The notes below the pieces were generated by a model, which was not told where the DNA came from, did not search any database, and saw nothing but the letters and a program-made list of their open reading frames with translations. From Mytilus trossulus (lineage: Eukaryota; Mollusca; Bivalvia; Mytilida; Mytilidae): 64,000 nt of DNA. Shown piece by piece: positions 1-11,835 of the stretch; within the stretch, counting starts at the first letter, position 1, and each line of letters begins with the position of its first letter. Location: the NCBI RefSeq assembly GCF_036588685.1, contig NC_086378.1:76773127-76837126 (forward strand), read 5' to 3'. Both the position numbers and the translations under genes were made by a program.

Positions 1-190
1 GACCTTTTTCGGGACGTCGGGATCCAGTGTTTTTAAACTCGGGATTTCGGAATTGACCCTTTCGGAATCCGGGATTTCTTTTTTCGATGTTCGGGATGTC
101 AGGAGGTTTTTTTTTAATTCTGAACCTCGGGATTTCATGTTTTAAGCTCGGGATTTCGGGATCAGGACCCCTCTGCCCCACCCCACCCCA
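1..190. repeat. Degenerate 'cgggatttcgg' repeat
   Basis: Short diverged iterations of a 'tcgggatttcgg' motif run from the window edge to a C-rich 'ccccacccc' tract near 175-195. This looks like the end of a low-complexity array or of an unidentified repeat cut by the window edge. No coding potential is seen. Confidence 0.5.
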
Positions 191-799
191 CCCCTCATTA
201 ATGATAGTTATTTGAAAATAATTAATTGAATTTGTGTGCCAATATTTAAGCACTCTCTGATATAACATGTTGGCTATTTTTGTTTAAAGAACAAAAGAAT
301 AAAGAGTAAAAAAACTGGATGTCCTTTTCAGTCACGGTCTCCGACAATATACCTTTATCACTGTCGACAGTGATCACATTGAGTGATCTAAACTCGAACC
401 TACTTCTGAACTTTTATTACTATTTATTAATTTACCATTGTTTTCTTGATTTTTGCAAAACTTTCAGTGGCAAATATTACATGAACATCAGCACAAAACA
501 TTTGTCTATATGAGTGGAATATTCTTTCACCAGACGGACCAGTAATGTTTTTGTTACAGTTTAGCAATACTCTGTGAGACATGTGTATATCTCTACATAA
601 AGACATGCGTGTGTGTGTTAAATATTTTTCTTGTTGGAGACCGATAAAGCCAAATGTAAAGTACGTGTTGAATTATTATACGCCCGGTTATGGGACGTAT
701 TATGGTAAACATATGTCCGTCCGTCCGTCGTTAACACGTCGGACATTAACTAAAAAACGCTTTGATAAATTGTGTATATCTGTTGATGTAAATACCCTT
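191..799. other. Intergenic, no gene recognised
   Basis: AT-rich sequence with only short open frames and no recognisable protein. A 'gtccgtccgtccgtcg' stretch near 716-731 resembles the lead-in seen in other mussel repeats. Nothing else is supported. Confidence 0.5.
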
Positions 800-800
800 A

Positions 801-1288
801 TGCCCGCGTCACACTGTCCCGATTTTTATATACGATGGACACCCGAATGCGAAAATTGTAAGTTCGTACGAAGTTGGTCCCGATCTCGTTAAAATACCAA
901 AAAATGACCGAAGCAAGTACGATGAATAACGAAGTCTATACGATGGTGCCGAAATTATATACGATAGCAAAAGATGGACATACGAAGGTTAACCGAAGAC
1001 GGGTATTTAAGCTTCATATCTCAGCCGAAGCCTACACGAGGGATCACGAAGACTACACGATGGATTACGATTATGGCGCGAAAATAAACAAGATAAATAA
1101 AGATAATATACATGTATAAAAATATTATACAAGTATATAAACGATCTAAAAATGCGTTCCACCCGTTTTGAACTTTTTTATGATACGAACAGAATTTCGA
1201 CATTTCTGGATACGATCAGTCCCGATTTTGAAAATTTCCATAATCGTGTTGCCATCGGCGTAAAAATCGGGACAGTGTGACGCGGGCA
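801..1288. mobile_element. MITE, perfect 28-bp inverted ends, TTA duplication
   Basis: The left end (801-828) begins TGCCCGCGTCACACTGTCCC, and the right end (1261-1288) is its exact reverse complement over 28 bp. Both ends are flanked by TTA (798-800 and 1289-1291), a 3-bp target duplication typical of PIF/Harbinger elements. The interior is about 430 bp with diverged 'cgaag...acgatg' iterations and no transposase, so it is a non-autonomous element. Assignment to PIF/Harbinger is inferred from the duplication only. The perfect ends suggest a fairly recent insertion. Confidence 0.85.
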
Positions 1289-1319
1289 TTATGATTTTCA
1301 TAAATTTCTAATATGACAT

Positions 1320-1800
1320 TAAGAAGTAATGAATCTTTCTGAAATTGTACAACAAGGTTCCGTATTAAATATATATCACAAATGAAAGGCTGAAATTGAT
1401 TTAAGGGGTACGTGTAATTGCTCGAAACGGTCAGGAATTAGGGGCCACAAACAAGCATTTTACTAAAATTACTATTAATAATTTTACAATAAATTGTGTT
1501 ATGGATCTATCTAAAATTGTACTACAAGGTTCCATACCACACAGGGAAGGCTGGAATTGAGTTTGGTGGTAATTACTCCAAAAGGGGAGGGGTGGCGTTT
1601 CATTTGTTTTTTTGCAAATTTTTCGAAATATCTCGAAAAGAAATCTCCTATTGCACAATAGATTTTTAATACCTTTGACCACATTTATTTTGTGTCAGAA
1701 ACCTAAATTATGTCAAAAATTGTATCACAATCCAAATTTAAACCGTATCAAGCTTTAATATTGTATCCAAACTTGTCCCAACTGTTCAGGGTTTAGAGGC
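1320..1800 (+). repeat. Diverged copy of the 31.9-34.2 kb composite repeat
   Basis: Phrases such as 'acaaggttccatacc', 'ggaaggctggaattga' and, at 1763-1795, 'ccaaacttgtcccaactg...ttcagggtt' match the beginning and end modules of the repeat at 31.9-34.15 kb in the same order. No protein is encoded. Confidence 0.55.
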
Positions 1801-3038
1801 GTTAGATATCAAAGGAACATTTGGCAAAGATGGACGACACTTAGATCATTTCTGTCGTCACATGTGAAATAAATAACGATTTCAAATAGGACTTCACACA
1901 TTTACGTCCAGTGGCAAGTTTAGTGAATATTCAGTATTAGAACATATGAAATTGACTCCGCTTTATAAAAACCCGACAGGCTGAGCCGGATAAATACTTA
2001 TATGAAATGAGATGATTGATGAATTATTTATACATGTAGCATAGAAGACTATAATAGTTATGACGTTGCATGCATATTATATGAGAAAACTGTAAGTCGA
2101 AATTCCGATTGCTACACGCTAACATGCTGGTACTCTTGGTCTACATGTACCTCCGCCCCCCCCCCCCCCCCCCCCCGGACAATATACGCTGAACCCTACA
2201 TACCGCATCGCTGCGATACGCTGACAAAGTTTTGCCATTTCATGACCACTTTCGGCTATTTTTTGCCATACATTTTGTCCATTTCGAGTAGCTTTTTCAT
2301 TTTTGCACTTATGGTCAAGATGAGTCCATTATATTTTTTTAGATATTGAACATATACATCAGAAAATTAAAAAAAATATATATGTCACCGACGTCGTTAT
2401 CGAGAAAATGGTCGGAGAGGGTACTAAGTTACATTGAATATGCTATGAAATTCCAACGTTCTTAGTGTTGATTATGCATGATGATTATGTTTATTGTATT
2501 GGTAGATCCTTTTTATCATATTGGTCTGGATAGTGGGTCTTTCATTTATTAATTAGATATAGGAAGATGTGGTGTGAGTGCCAATGAGACAACTCTCCAT
2601 CCAATGTTTATTTTGTGTTTCCAATATTATTCTCTTTATAATTTAGTACCTCATCATTCAATCTTTTTTTTTTTGCCTTTTATTCTGCAGTATTTGCCCA
2701 TTATTTTGTATTCCGCAGGTAAACCCCAATACAACCTAGAAACTCGCTAGTACAACATATCAGTTGTAAAACATATGATATGTCCATTATCATTTCTGCT
2801 GCTTTAGTGGAACATGCATTCGAGCGTTCGCTTTTCATAAATTAGCAACCTTTACGGCGGAATCGAAAACGGCGACGTCATAATACAGTTACGACACTAT
2901 GGCGGCGCCAATAAACAATAGTGTGATTTCCCTTTAAAGAGAAAGATATCAAGATCCAGGAATGGGCAGTGTTCATTGTTAATATTTGCTTCATTTAAAG
3001 TCAGTTCGACAGGATGACTCTATTTTTCTAACTCTTCG
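1801..3038. other. Intergenic with a 21-C run and one repeat copy
   Basis: No gene is recognised. There is a run of 21 C residues at 2156-2176. Near 2563-2610 lies a copy of the dispersed mussel repeat that reads 'gaagatgtgg...gccaatgagacaact' in the plus direction. Confidence 0.5.
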
Positions 3039-3041
3039 TCA

Positions 3042-3435
3042 ATAGACCACTTTCGAGTTCATCCGTCACCGGCAAAAACTCGTCAATTATGCACGCCTTT
3101 ATGACGTCATTTACCAGATAGAGGGGCTCGCCTGTATCCCTGCACTATTTACGTTCATCAAGCGTCTTAGTGATCGTTTTTGTGCAGGATAAACTAGAAA
3201 TAATGGTTGCTCTGTAGGTACTTACTGACAATTCCCTAATGACAGCAGTGTTGATTGTCTATTTTCAGAATTCAATTTGCCGAATAATTCGTACAATATA
3301 GAATTATAAATTTCCAACCACTCGCTCAACCTTGTAAGGAAGTGACGACGCCCCTAAACGCACAGATGACTGCGATAAAGGCGCGTATAATTGACGAGTT
3401 TTTTCCGGTGACGGATGAACTCGAAAGTTGTCTAT
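3042..3435. mobile_element. MITE with about 60-bp inverted ends, TCA flanks
   Basis: The left arm (from 3042, 'atagaccactttcgagttca') and the right arm (to 3435) are inverted copies over about 60 bp with a few mismatches. Both outer ends are bordered by TCA (3039-3041 and 3436-3438). The total is about 394 bp. No transposase frame is present, so it is non-autonomous. The superfamily is uncertain. Confidence 0.8.
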
Positions 3436-3438
3436 TCA

Positions 3439-4239
3439 TCCCTTTCTGCACCCATTGTATATAAAATAAAATAATCAACGGGTGGTTCGTTTGATCTCAG
3501 TACTTCATTGGTTAAAATCCGATTATGACGTCGAATTTTATTGCTTTCCTCTGAAAGTCCTACTGTGACGGCATGAAAAAAGGCGACCATGGCTGATGAC
3601 GTCAAATAGAAAGAACACATCTTTTTGCAGATCATTCGAAAAGAAGGAATAAGTTTGCCTGCATAATTTCAGAAAATCATTAGAGAAACAGATTCCACCA
3701 CCAAATCTTGTGTAAAACGATATTTATCTCAGTACTCTCGACAGTTAAATTTAACTGATTTAAAAAAAAAACAGACCAAAACAAAACCAAAACCAAAACT
3801 ATGTTTTTATTGTTGATATTCACCCCACATGTACCAAGTTTAAGAATAGTTTTATTGATATACAAGAAATTTCTTGGTATTCCTAAACGGAAATGATACA
3901 GACAGAAGAAGTATACATGACAACAAAATTATTTTCAGTTACCTGTGTGCAATATGACGTAACTTTTTTCAAAGCTGATGTTTTTTTTCTGAAATTGTAT
4001 TTCACAGTGGTATAATACTTTTACTTTAATTGTTCATCCCTTTTTTTATTATTAACTTTGTATTTCCATTGTATCATAGATCAAATTTATTCGTTCAGTG
4101 TATGTCCACTAAGTGTTACTAATAATATGTCTTTTGATTAAGTTAAGCCATTTTATTTGATATTTTATAGTGTGTCTTTTTATGTTGGGATGTTACACTA
4201 TTGTTTCAGATAAGGGCGACGTTTAGTTCCATTAAATCG
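3439..4239. other. Intergenic, no gene recognised
   Basis: AT-rich sequence with short homopolymer runs. The open frames here are short and compositionally biased, with no recognisable domain. Confidence 0.45.
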
Positions 4240-5029
4240 ATTAAACCCGCTGCAATTGTTTGCACCTATTCTACGTCAGGAATCTGATGTTCAGTACTTG
4301 TCATTTGTTGGTGTGGTTCATAAGTGTTTTTCGTTTCTAATATAGATTACAGGTCCGTGTAACACTTATCAATTCAAAGTTTTAAAAAGTTTTGAAATTT
4401 TAGATTTTTGGAATTTTGATCAAAGTTTTAAAATATCAAAATTTCAAATTGTGTTAAAGTTTTGAAATTTTGAAATTTTGACCAAATTATTAAAATATCA
4501 AAATTCTAAATATCGTTTATAAATTTGATAGTTTAGAAATTTGATCAAACTTTTAAAATACTAAACCTAACGCGCAATTTTGATTATTTCACTTTTTGAA
4601 AGTTTGATTTTTTAAATGTTTGCTTAAAATATCAAAATAGAAAAGGGGCAATAAGAGGGATACCTGTAAAAAGCGAAACGAAATAAAAGCGGAGCGAAAC
4701 GAAACAATATGAATTAAAAACATACTGATACTTAAAAGTTTATGTATGAAACAAAACGGACATTTGTAAGCGGTGCAAAATTGGATGACAAAATTAATAT
4801 TTCTTAAAAGAAGATAATCTATTTGAAAAAAACAGACGTACGGCTCTGATATTGACCATTTTACCTGTTGGTTTTATGACAATGAATGATGGTGTCTTAA
4901 TTAATGTTGTGCTAGTCCACATTGTGGGAGGTTTTTAATATAATCTTATTTACGCTGAAATAAAGACGGTACAAAGATCCAATATCAGCAAATTGGAACC
5001 AAGATACTGTTACAAGGTATCTACAAAAA

Positions 5030-5115
5030 CTCATCATAGATGGATACCAGAATATGAATTTTGCCGGTTTTTGCGCCAGACGCGCGTTTCGTCTACAAAA
5101 GACTTATCATTGACA
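5030..5115. repeat. Dispersed 'gacgcgcgtttcgtct' repeat, copy 1
   Basis: Contains 'ctcatcatagatggatacca' followed by 'gccagacgcgcgtttcgtct', then 'acaaaagac'. Related copies lie near 34575-34660, 43445-43500 and 46395-46490. Non-coding. Confidence 0.6.
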
Positions 5116-6469
5116 CTCGAACCAAATGAAGTTAAATAGGCAAATAAAGTCAAATAAAATTGAAAAGGCCAAATAAAGTTAACTTTTAAATCCAAAGTAT
5201 TGCTCTGGTTTTGTAAAAGTTGAAACCTTTCATATCATAAATAAACGTATACCATAAACATTATTTTCACGAGAATTCATGTTTATGTAATAGTTGCCGC
5301 TGTACTACAGTAAGCACCCATCTATCCAGTTGTAGGTGCCGGCATTATGAAAGTTGAAAATTGTGTTCAAAAGTTTCTATCAGCGATAAATGGTAATCTT
5401 CTGGGGAACCAATATTTAGATAGTCCCTGTTGTTTTACTTGATATTACCACTAGTGGCTTCGATAACGGTACATTAAAATATTATGATCCCTAATTTGAT
5501 AATATAATATTCTGTGCCAGCAGAGGACAAAAGAAAAATTATCCATGCCTTTTAGTGTTAAATTTTGAACCAGACAAGTTGATTAATAGCGATGAAAAAC
5601 TTAAAAAAAAATGTTAGTGCTTCGACAAAACAACCTCACCCCACTTTAAAAGTTAAATGGTTGCTCCCTTAAAGACAACGTTTTGACTGGTTATCATACA
5701 CGTAGCTCCATTATAGGTTCTAAATCAACCACTGTTTTATAATAGTAAACAAAAGGAATAGATTTTTTTGTATTAAAGGATATTATTGTCCCGTATTTGC
5801 ATTTTGTTATTTGGGTATTTTTAAGTTATCGTACGACAATCGACTTTGAGCAAACTAAAAGTACACATGTACATCCAGTCAGAATGGGGCGTGCAAAGAG
5901 AAGCCACACTGTCAGCTGCATGATGGATTTTTTTCCATTTTTGGCCGTACACTTATGTTGCTCTCGAAAAACCAGTACAATGTTAAACGCTGAATTTAAG
6001 TAAAGAATTCACCTACGGAACGCTGAAACTGAAATTTGAAATTCAAGAAAAATAAGAACGAAACAATTAAAGAGGTGTTTGACCAACGTGAAGTTAATAC
6101 ATATTTAAATCCATCTATAGGGGAAACTTTGTCCTCGGAAGTTGAATCTATTTCAAATTATCGATTTTGTTTTGTTGCCAGTGAGAAATATTTCATGAAT
6201 GTTCCGGAACAAATTAGCAATAAATGCAACAGGGAGAGAGTGTGCATAATGAAGACATATAAAACCTTTCAATTAGTTTATAAGTTGAGGTCTGAAGCTG
6301 GCGTATGATAGTAACTGCTTGCCTTATTTATATAGTAGTCCTTATTTAGTAGTTATTTTATTATCATTGTCATGTTGATTAGTTTCTTAGTTTGTTTCCT
6401 ATTTTGACATAGGACTTGTATTTCCTATTAAAGTGAGTTTTACTGTTCGTATTACTGTGTGTTTTTCAT

Positions 6470-6680
6470 TCTTTATTGGCTAGAGGTATAGGGGGAGGGT
6501 TGTGATCTCACGAAGCATGTTAAACCCCGCCGCATTTGTGCGCCTGTCCCAATCCAGGAACCTCTCTAAGTCTTGTATGATTTTGATTTTAGTTCATTGT
6601 TATATTTCGGAGGTTAGTATTACGTCCATAATCACTGAAGCAGTTCATTTTTTTGTGTAGGGCCAGCTGAAACACACCTA
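6470..6680 (-). repeat. Dispersed repeat segment
   Basis: Contains 'gttaaaccccgccgcatttg' and 'cgcctgtcccaatccagg', the segment that on the opposite strand reads 'ggcggggttaaac'. It is related to parts of the copies at 8.75-9.03 kb and 35.2-35.5 kb. It lies inside the 3.55-kb element. Confidence 0.5.
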
Positions 6681-7086
6681 GCACAACTTTCATTGCAACG
6701 CTATATATTAAGTATTCCTTCCGTATCATTTCTTGGAACTGAAATAAATCATAAAAGGCAATATATTATCATCATGGCTTTTGCAATCGATAAACAAGAA
6801 AGGAAAACGGTTTAAGTTGTATGCGACCGAAGCGTTTTTTCTGTATCTACCTTCATCAGGAACGTCAAAAAGACGAATAATACTATTTATCGGACCACAG
6901 ATGAATTGTCACGTTGTGATTGGTTAAACGCCGTCACGTGGTGACCCCCTATGAGACCGTATGGGGTTAGTAAGTTTCATATGGGGTTCGTGACGCGTTA
7001 ATGGCGACGTCATCTATTAATGTTGTTGTGTTTCATTGTTTATTTTTCAACAAAACGGCGCAGAAAAAGTGCAGGTCCGATAAATT

Positions 7087-7229
7087 CGTTATACGGTTAA
7101 CTACTGACCCCCTACGGATCCATAGAGGGTGAATAAAATTCATAGGGGACTCGGCCTCCGGCCTCACCCCCTATGGATTTTACTAACCCTCTATGGATCC
7201 GTATGGGGTCAGTAGCGAACCATATAACT
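7087..7229. repeat. Long imperfect palindrome
   Basis: Centred near 7158, the left half (from 'tatacggttaactactgacc') and the right half (to 'ggtcagtagcgaaccatata') are inverted copies with few mismatches and a loop of only a few bases around 'actcggcctccggcct'. Transcribed or extruded, this would form a hairpin with arms near 65-70 bp. It may be a small foldback MITE nested in the larger element. Confidence 0.7.
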
Positions 7230-8099
7230 TATAATGGTTTACTTCGAGTTGGTCATTTTTCACTGATACTTCAGTCTAAATGTTGGGCACTGGGAACACA
7301 AAATAGCTTTGAATTATTTATCTCAAACGCTAAACCTTATATAGAGATTTAAATCAACGTAGTTGATTCCGGTTTAAATAGGTTTAATTATTTTATTTTT
7401 TTTGATAGATGCACAACCTTAAAATTTCAGGATACTGTTATCCCATGTGATGTCTAATATGTTTCATAAAAAAAAACGACTTCTTCTTTTCATTATTTAT
7501 TGTGTTATTAAGAATGATTTGATATATTTCATGCTATTTATTTATAACTAAGAATAGTTCTTATCAGAGCCGTGTTTACATCAGTGATTACAGGTACCCC
7601 TCTTGTCGCCCCTTTATATTTTTGATATTTTAAGCAAACATTTAAAACATTAAACTTTCAAAAAGTGAAATAATCAAAATTGCACGTTAGGTTTAGTATT
7701 TTAAAAGTTTGATCAAGTTTCTAAAATATCAAATTTATAAACGATATTTAGAGTTTTGATATTTTAATAATTTGGTTAAAATTTCAAAATTTCAAAACTT
7801 TAATACAATTTGAAATTTTGATATTTTAAAACTTTGATCAAAATTCCAAAAATCTAAAATTTCAAAACTTTTTAAAACTTTGAATTGATAAGTGTTACAC
7901 GGACCATTACACTGTTGGTTTAACGATTTAAATGGTTTAAACTAGTATTTTTTTGTGGCCCTTTTCATCTTGCTGCTCGGTGTGAGCAAAGGCTCTGTGT
8001 TGAAAACTGTACTTTGACCTATACTTTTATAAATTGTGACTTGGATAGAGAGTTGTTTCATTGGCACTATTACTACATCTTCTTATATCTAGCTACATC

Positions 8100-8610
8100 A
8101 TAGGATATTTCCATACACCAAATATTGCACGTAGTATTAAAAAGAAAAAAAACCTCAAAAACTTTACTTTGACCATTGAACCATGAAAACGAGGTCAAGG
8201 CCAGACACCTGCCAGTTGGACATGTACACCTTATAATCATGCCATACACCAAATATAGTAGACATATGCTTATAGTATCTGATATATAACCTTAACCACG
8301 GAAAACTTAACCTTGTTCACTGATACATGAAATGAGGTCAAGGTGAAATGAAAAATGTTTGATGGGGATGATGACCTTGCAAGGAACGCATATACAAAAT
8401 ATAGACTTTTAGTTATCTTATTACTCAAAAAAAGAAAGAAATTAACATACACAGAAAATCTCAACTTTTTTTCAAGTAGGTACTGTACCATGAAAATGAG
8501 GTCAAGGACATATTACAAACGAGAACTTTGTTACATAAGGCATCTATATACAAAGTATGGAGCATATAGGTCTTTCACTTACAAATATAAAGTTTTTAAA
8601 AGTTAGATTA
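8100..8610. repeat. Diverged tandem repeat, about 170-bp units
   Basis: Recurring phrases 'ccatacaccaaatat', 'accatgaaaa(c/t)gaggtcaagg' and 'gccagttggacatgtacacc' occur two to three times with spacing near 150-190 bp. They match a common mussel tandem repeat. Short open frames on both strands are by-products. Confidence 0.55.
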
Positions 8611-8749
8611 CACCACTGCCAGATTGCAATCCCTATGTTGAGCTTTCTGTAACATAAGTCAGTAAGATATATATGACCTAAGAAAACTAATGGGCAAATG
8701 AGGAGGTTCCCTGCAGAAGGCTATTTGTGATAGGCATATAAAAATATGG

Positions 8750-9035
8750 ATGGGTTAAATTTTGCGCTTGTCCCAAATCAGGAGCCTCTAGCCTTTATAA
8801 GTCTTGATGATTTTTAATTTTAGTTTCTTGTGTATAATTCGCAGTTTAGTATGACATCCATTATCACTGTACTAGTATACATATTTTTTTAAGGGGCCAG
8901 CTGAAGGACGCCTACGGCTGCAGGAGTTACTTGCTACATTGAAGACCCATTGGTGGTCTTCGGCTGTTGTCTGCTCTATGGTCGGATTGTTGTCGCTTTG
9001 ACACACTCCCCATTTCCTTTCTCAATTTTTTTAAA
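8750..9035 (-). repeat. Dispersed repeat (agcggcaacaatccga type)
   Basis: Reads 'cttgtcccaaatcaggagcc', 'ggggccagctgaaggacgcc' and 'tggtcggattgttgtcgctt', then 'tgacacactccccatttcc'. On the opposite strand its end matches 28.40-28.51 kb and 46.79-46.86 kb ('ggggaa(a/t)gtgtcaaag'). Non-coding. Confidence 0.55.
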
Positions 9036-9098
9036 GTAGTTTTTCCTGATCTTTAATTTAACTTTTATCAGTAGATTAAATAAGCATACATAAAAGAA

Positions 9099-9440
9099 CC
9101 TTCATTAGAAGTAAGGATATCCCACTTGAACCAAGGACACACAGGAAAATGTGGACATTGAAAAGATACCTTATCCTATTCCCAGTATCTAACTTTCTTC
9201 TTAAATTGATCCAATGTTTGAATAAGAGTACAGGGTCAGTGGTCAATTCAGGGAGAGCACAGAGGGCAAAAGAAAAAAACCTTCATTAGAAGTAAGGATA
9301 ACCCACTTGAACCAAGGACACACAAGAAAATGTGGACATTGAAATGATATCCTATCCACTTCCCAGTATCTAACTTTCTTCTTAAATTGATCCAATGATC
9401 AGTGGTCAAATCAGGGGGAGCACAGAGGGCATATATGCCT
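9099..9440. repeat. Tandem duplication, 181-bp period
   Basis: A block beginning 'ccttcattagaagtaaggat' at 9099 recurs at 9280 with most bases conserved. Both units run through 'tatctaactttcttcttaaa' to 'gcacagagggca'. The second copy has a short deletion after 'gatccaatg'. No protein is recognised. Confidence 0.8.
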
Positions 9441-9699
9441 CCCTTTCTGATTAGCCAAAAAATATATATCATGTTTTTCATTATTTATAATTTTTTGCAT
9501 ATAATTGTATTTTTCCCCTGTTTTATGGAATAAAGCCACCAATTTTTCCTCCCCCTGATGTTCAACAGTTGAAAATGTGATCAAAAGGAATAAAAGACCA
9601 ATTAGATGGAGGGACAGTAAAAATATTTGCCACAATTAATTTCATTGCAGAGGGTAAAACATCTGTTCCTCCTGTGATAATTTTTTAAGTCAATACAAT

Positions 9700-9985
9700 C
9701 AATATTAACAACACCTGTTAGGAATTTGATGTACAGTAGTTGTTGTTTGTTTATGTAACTTCTATGTGTTTCTCGTTTTTTGGTTTTTTTTATATAAATA
9801 AGACCTTTGGTTTTCCCATTCAGGCCATTTGAATGGTTTTACACTAGTAATTTTGGGACCCTTTATAGCTTGTTCTTCAGCATACATGTACCTTGACCTA
9901 TAATGGTTTACTTTTATAAATTGTTATTTGGATGGAGAGTTGTCTCATTGGCACTCATACCACATCTTCCTATATCTATAACACA
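9700..9985 (-). repeat. Dispersed repeat, uninterrupted copy
   Basis: Contains 'gttaggaatttgatgtacag', 'ggttttcccattcaggccat', 'cttgacctataatggtttac' and 'gagagttgtctcattggcac...accacatcttcc'. It shows the intact order of the repeat that is split by the element at 4352-7905. Confidence 0.6.
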
Positions 9986-11565
9986 AAGCTGGTTTCATAT
10001 TTTCTTTAATAAACAATTTTTGCTGAACGATAAGATTTCATTTATGCTCAATATACATTAACACATAAGCAATCAGTAAAGAACAAAATGGATTTCAAAT
10101 GAACATTTCCTTGTGTCAAATTAAGGCATCATGATCATGATAATGACTATATACAACAAATAAGTACTTTTAAATAACTTGTATGAATTTAGTTCATCCT
10201 CAATTTGATTAGATAGATCTAAAATGCAAGTAAGCAGTATAGTTAAAATCCTATGCAACTTACTTTAAACTTTTGAATCCTTAACATTGGTGATGTTGAT
10301 GTAACAAATGATTATGTGATTATTTCCTTATTTGAACCTCATTTAATATTTTTTCTTAGAATATTTATCAAAACTTCTCTAAACTCAATTATCAATTTGT
10401 GTATTTATTTATGTTTATAATGGTAAATGTTGGTGTGAACCGGCACTATTTCTGGAATGCTAAATATAAATAATGCAATCAGAATTCATTAACATCAAGT
10501 TCTATTAAATTTGAAAAAAATTGTACCATGATAGCATCATGTTTTCTGTGCAGATACAAAATTCAAAAGTTTATGAGTTTACAGTATGACAATATCATGA
10601 ATTCTTGGCAAAAAGTAAACTTTTGATAAAAAAAAATCTCAAGTCAAAAACACAAACTTAATCCTGAATATTTTTGTGTATCATGAACACTAACCAGCAG
10701 CAGCAAAAGATGCTCTTTTTTTTCTGTATCAACTTTTGAATCTTTTCTCAAAAACCAACAGCTGAGAACATAATAGATATATATATACATGATATATTGG
10801 TTTTCATTAAAATAGACTTCAACTAGTTTTTCCAGTTTGTAAAGCATAAAACAAAACACAAAAAAAACATCATAAAAAACATTAAAAATTTGCATAGATA
10901 TCTTAAGTACAAAACATACAACCTGGAATTGTTGTGCACCATACATTAAAAATCTACATTAAAAATCTACATTCAGAAATTGGGGCATGAAGTAAAACTG
11001 TAATTTTTTTTATAAAGAATTACTATTATTGTGATCCCATGAGTTCGATATTAATGTGTGTCCCAAAAGGGGAGGTGAATATATATGTCTTTGTACATGT
11101 TGTATGACTTTGTATAGCATTATTCTACATCATAAGTATTGGCATTTTATATATGTATTCTTAAAAGCTTTCTCCAACTGACCAAGAATTTACTTTGAAG
11201 AAAGCTAATTTGAAATGCTGTACTCTCAGTTGTGTACAATAAAATCATATATTTGTAGATTTGTTTTGACTTTTTTATGTTCAACTTGATCAATTATAAG
11301 TATTTAAAAGCGTATCCTTACCCACATATAATCATTAATGATTTTGTTAAGTACTACAACCTAATGTCATCAAAATAAACTTATAATTCAATATAATATA
11401 TATATGACAATGTAATATACACCAGCTTACCAGAAAACAATGTTTACCATTCAAACATAAAAAACTATTCCATTACTTTTCCTATTTGATACTAACAAAG
11501 CATACATAAACTTGCACCATATGTGTAACTACAACTTTTATGATTGGAGAAGTTCTAAATTCCTG
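9986..11565. other. Intergenic, downstream of PNKP
   Basis: AT-rich and low in repeats, with no recognised gene. Part may belong to long PNKP 3' untranslated sequence if the nearest poly(A) signal is not used. Confidence 0.4.
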
Positions 11566-11571
11566 TTTATT
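11566..11571 (-). terminator. Candidate poly(A) signal for PNKP
   Basis: TTTATT on the plus strand gives AATAAA on the minus strand, about 265 bases beyond the PNKP stop codon. This position is plausible, but the motif is common in AT-rich DNA. Confidence 0.35.
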
Positions 11572-11835
11572 ATTAATCATGTCTAGATAAAAACAAAAAG
11601 ATACATAGTTCTATCATATTTCTTGATAACTTTAAATCTAGAACAATTGATATATTCACCATGGCTTCAAATTAAATAAAAACTTTTGAATAAATGACAT
11701 ATTCATCATGACTTCAAATTTAACTAGAAAAAGCCAAGTTTATACATTTTTCCAAAAGACCACTTGCACAAAGATATGAACATTCTCTGACCAGACATTG
11801 TCAACAATCAAATTCTTCACACAAACATGACTAAA

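Larger units (their letters stand above)
4352..7905. mobile_element. 3.55-kb element with 318-bp inverted arms
   Basis: The arms at 4352-4669 and 7588-7905 are inverted copies of equal length (318 bp). They start GGTCCGTGTAACACTTATCA and consist largely of AAATTTTGA / TCAAAATTT-like iterations. A 6-bp direct duplication, ATTACA, borders the element (4346-4351 and 7906-7911). The 2.9-kb interior has only short frames (for example 5797-6003 and 6036-6308) with no recognised transposase, and it carries other repeats. It therefore looks like a non-autonomous, foldback-type DNA transposon. Superfamily unknown. Confidence 0.8.
4240..8095 (-). repeat. Older dispersed repeat split by a 3.55-kb insertion
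   Basis: The two flanks (4240-4351 and 7906-8095) join into one copy of a dispersed mussel repeat. It reads 'cccgctgcaattgtttgca...tttctaatatagattac' into 'actgttggtttaacgattt...gagagttgtttcattggca...ctacatcttctt'. The same order is seen uninterrupted at about 9.70-9.98 kb. The repeat was therefore present before the 318-bp-arm element entered it. Confidence 0.7.
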
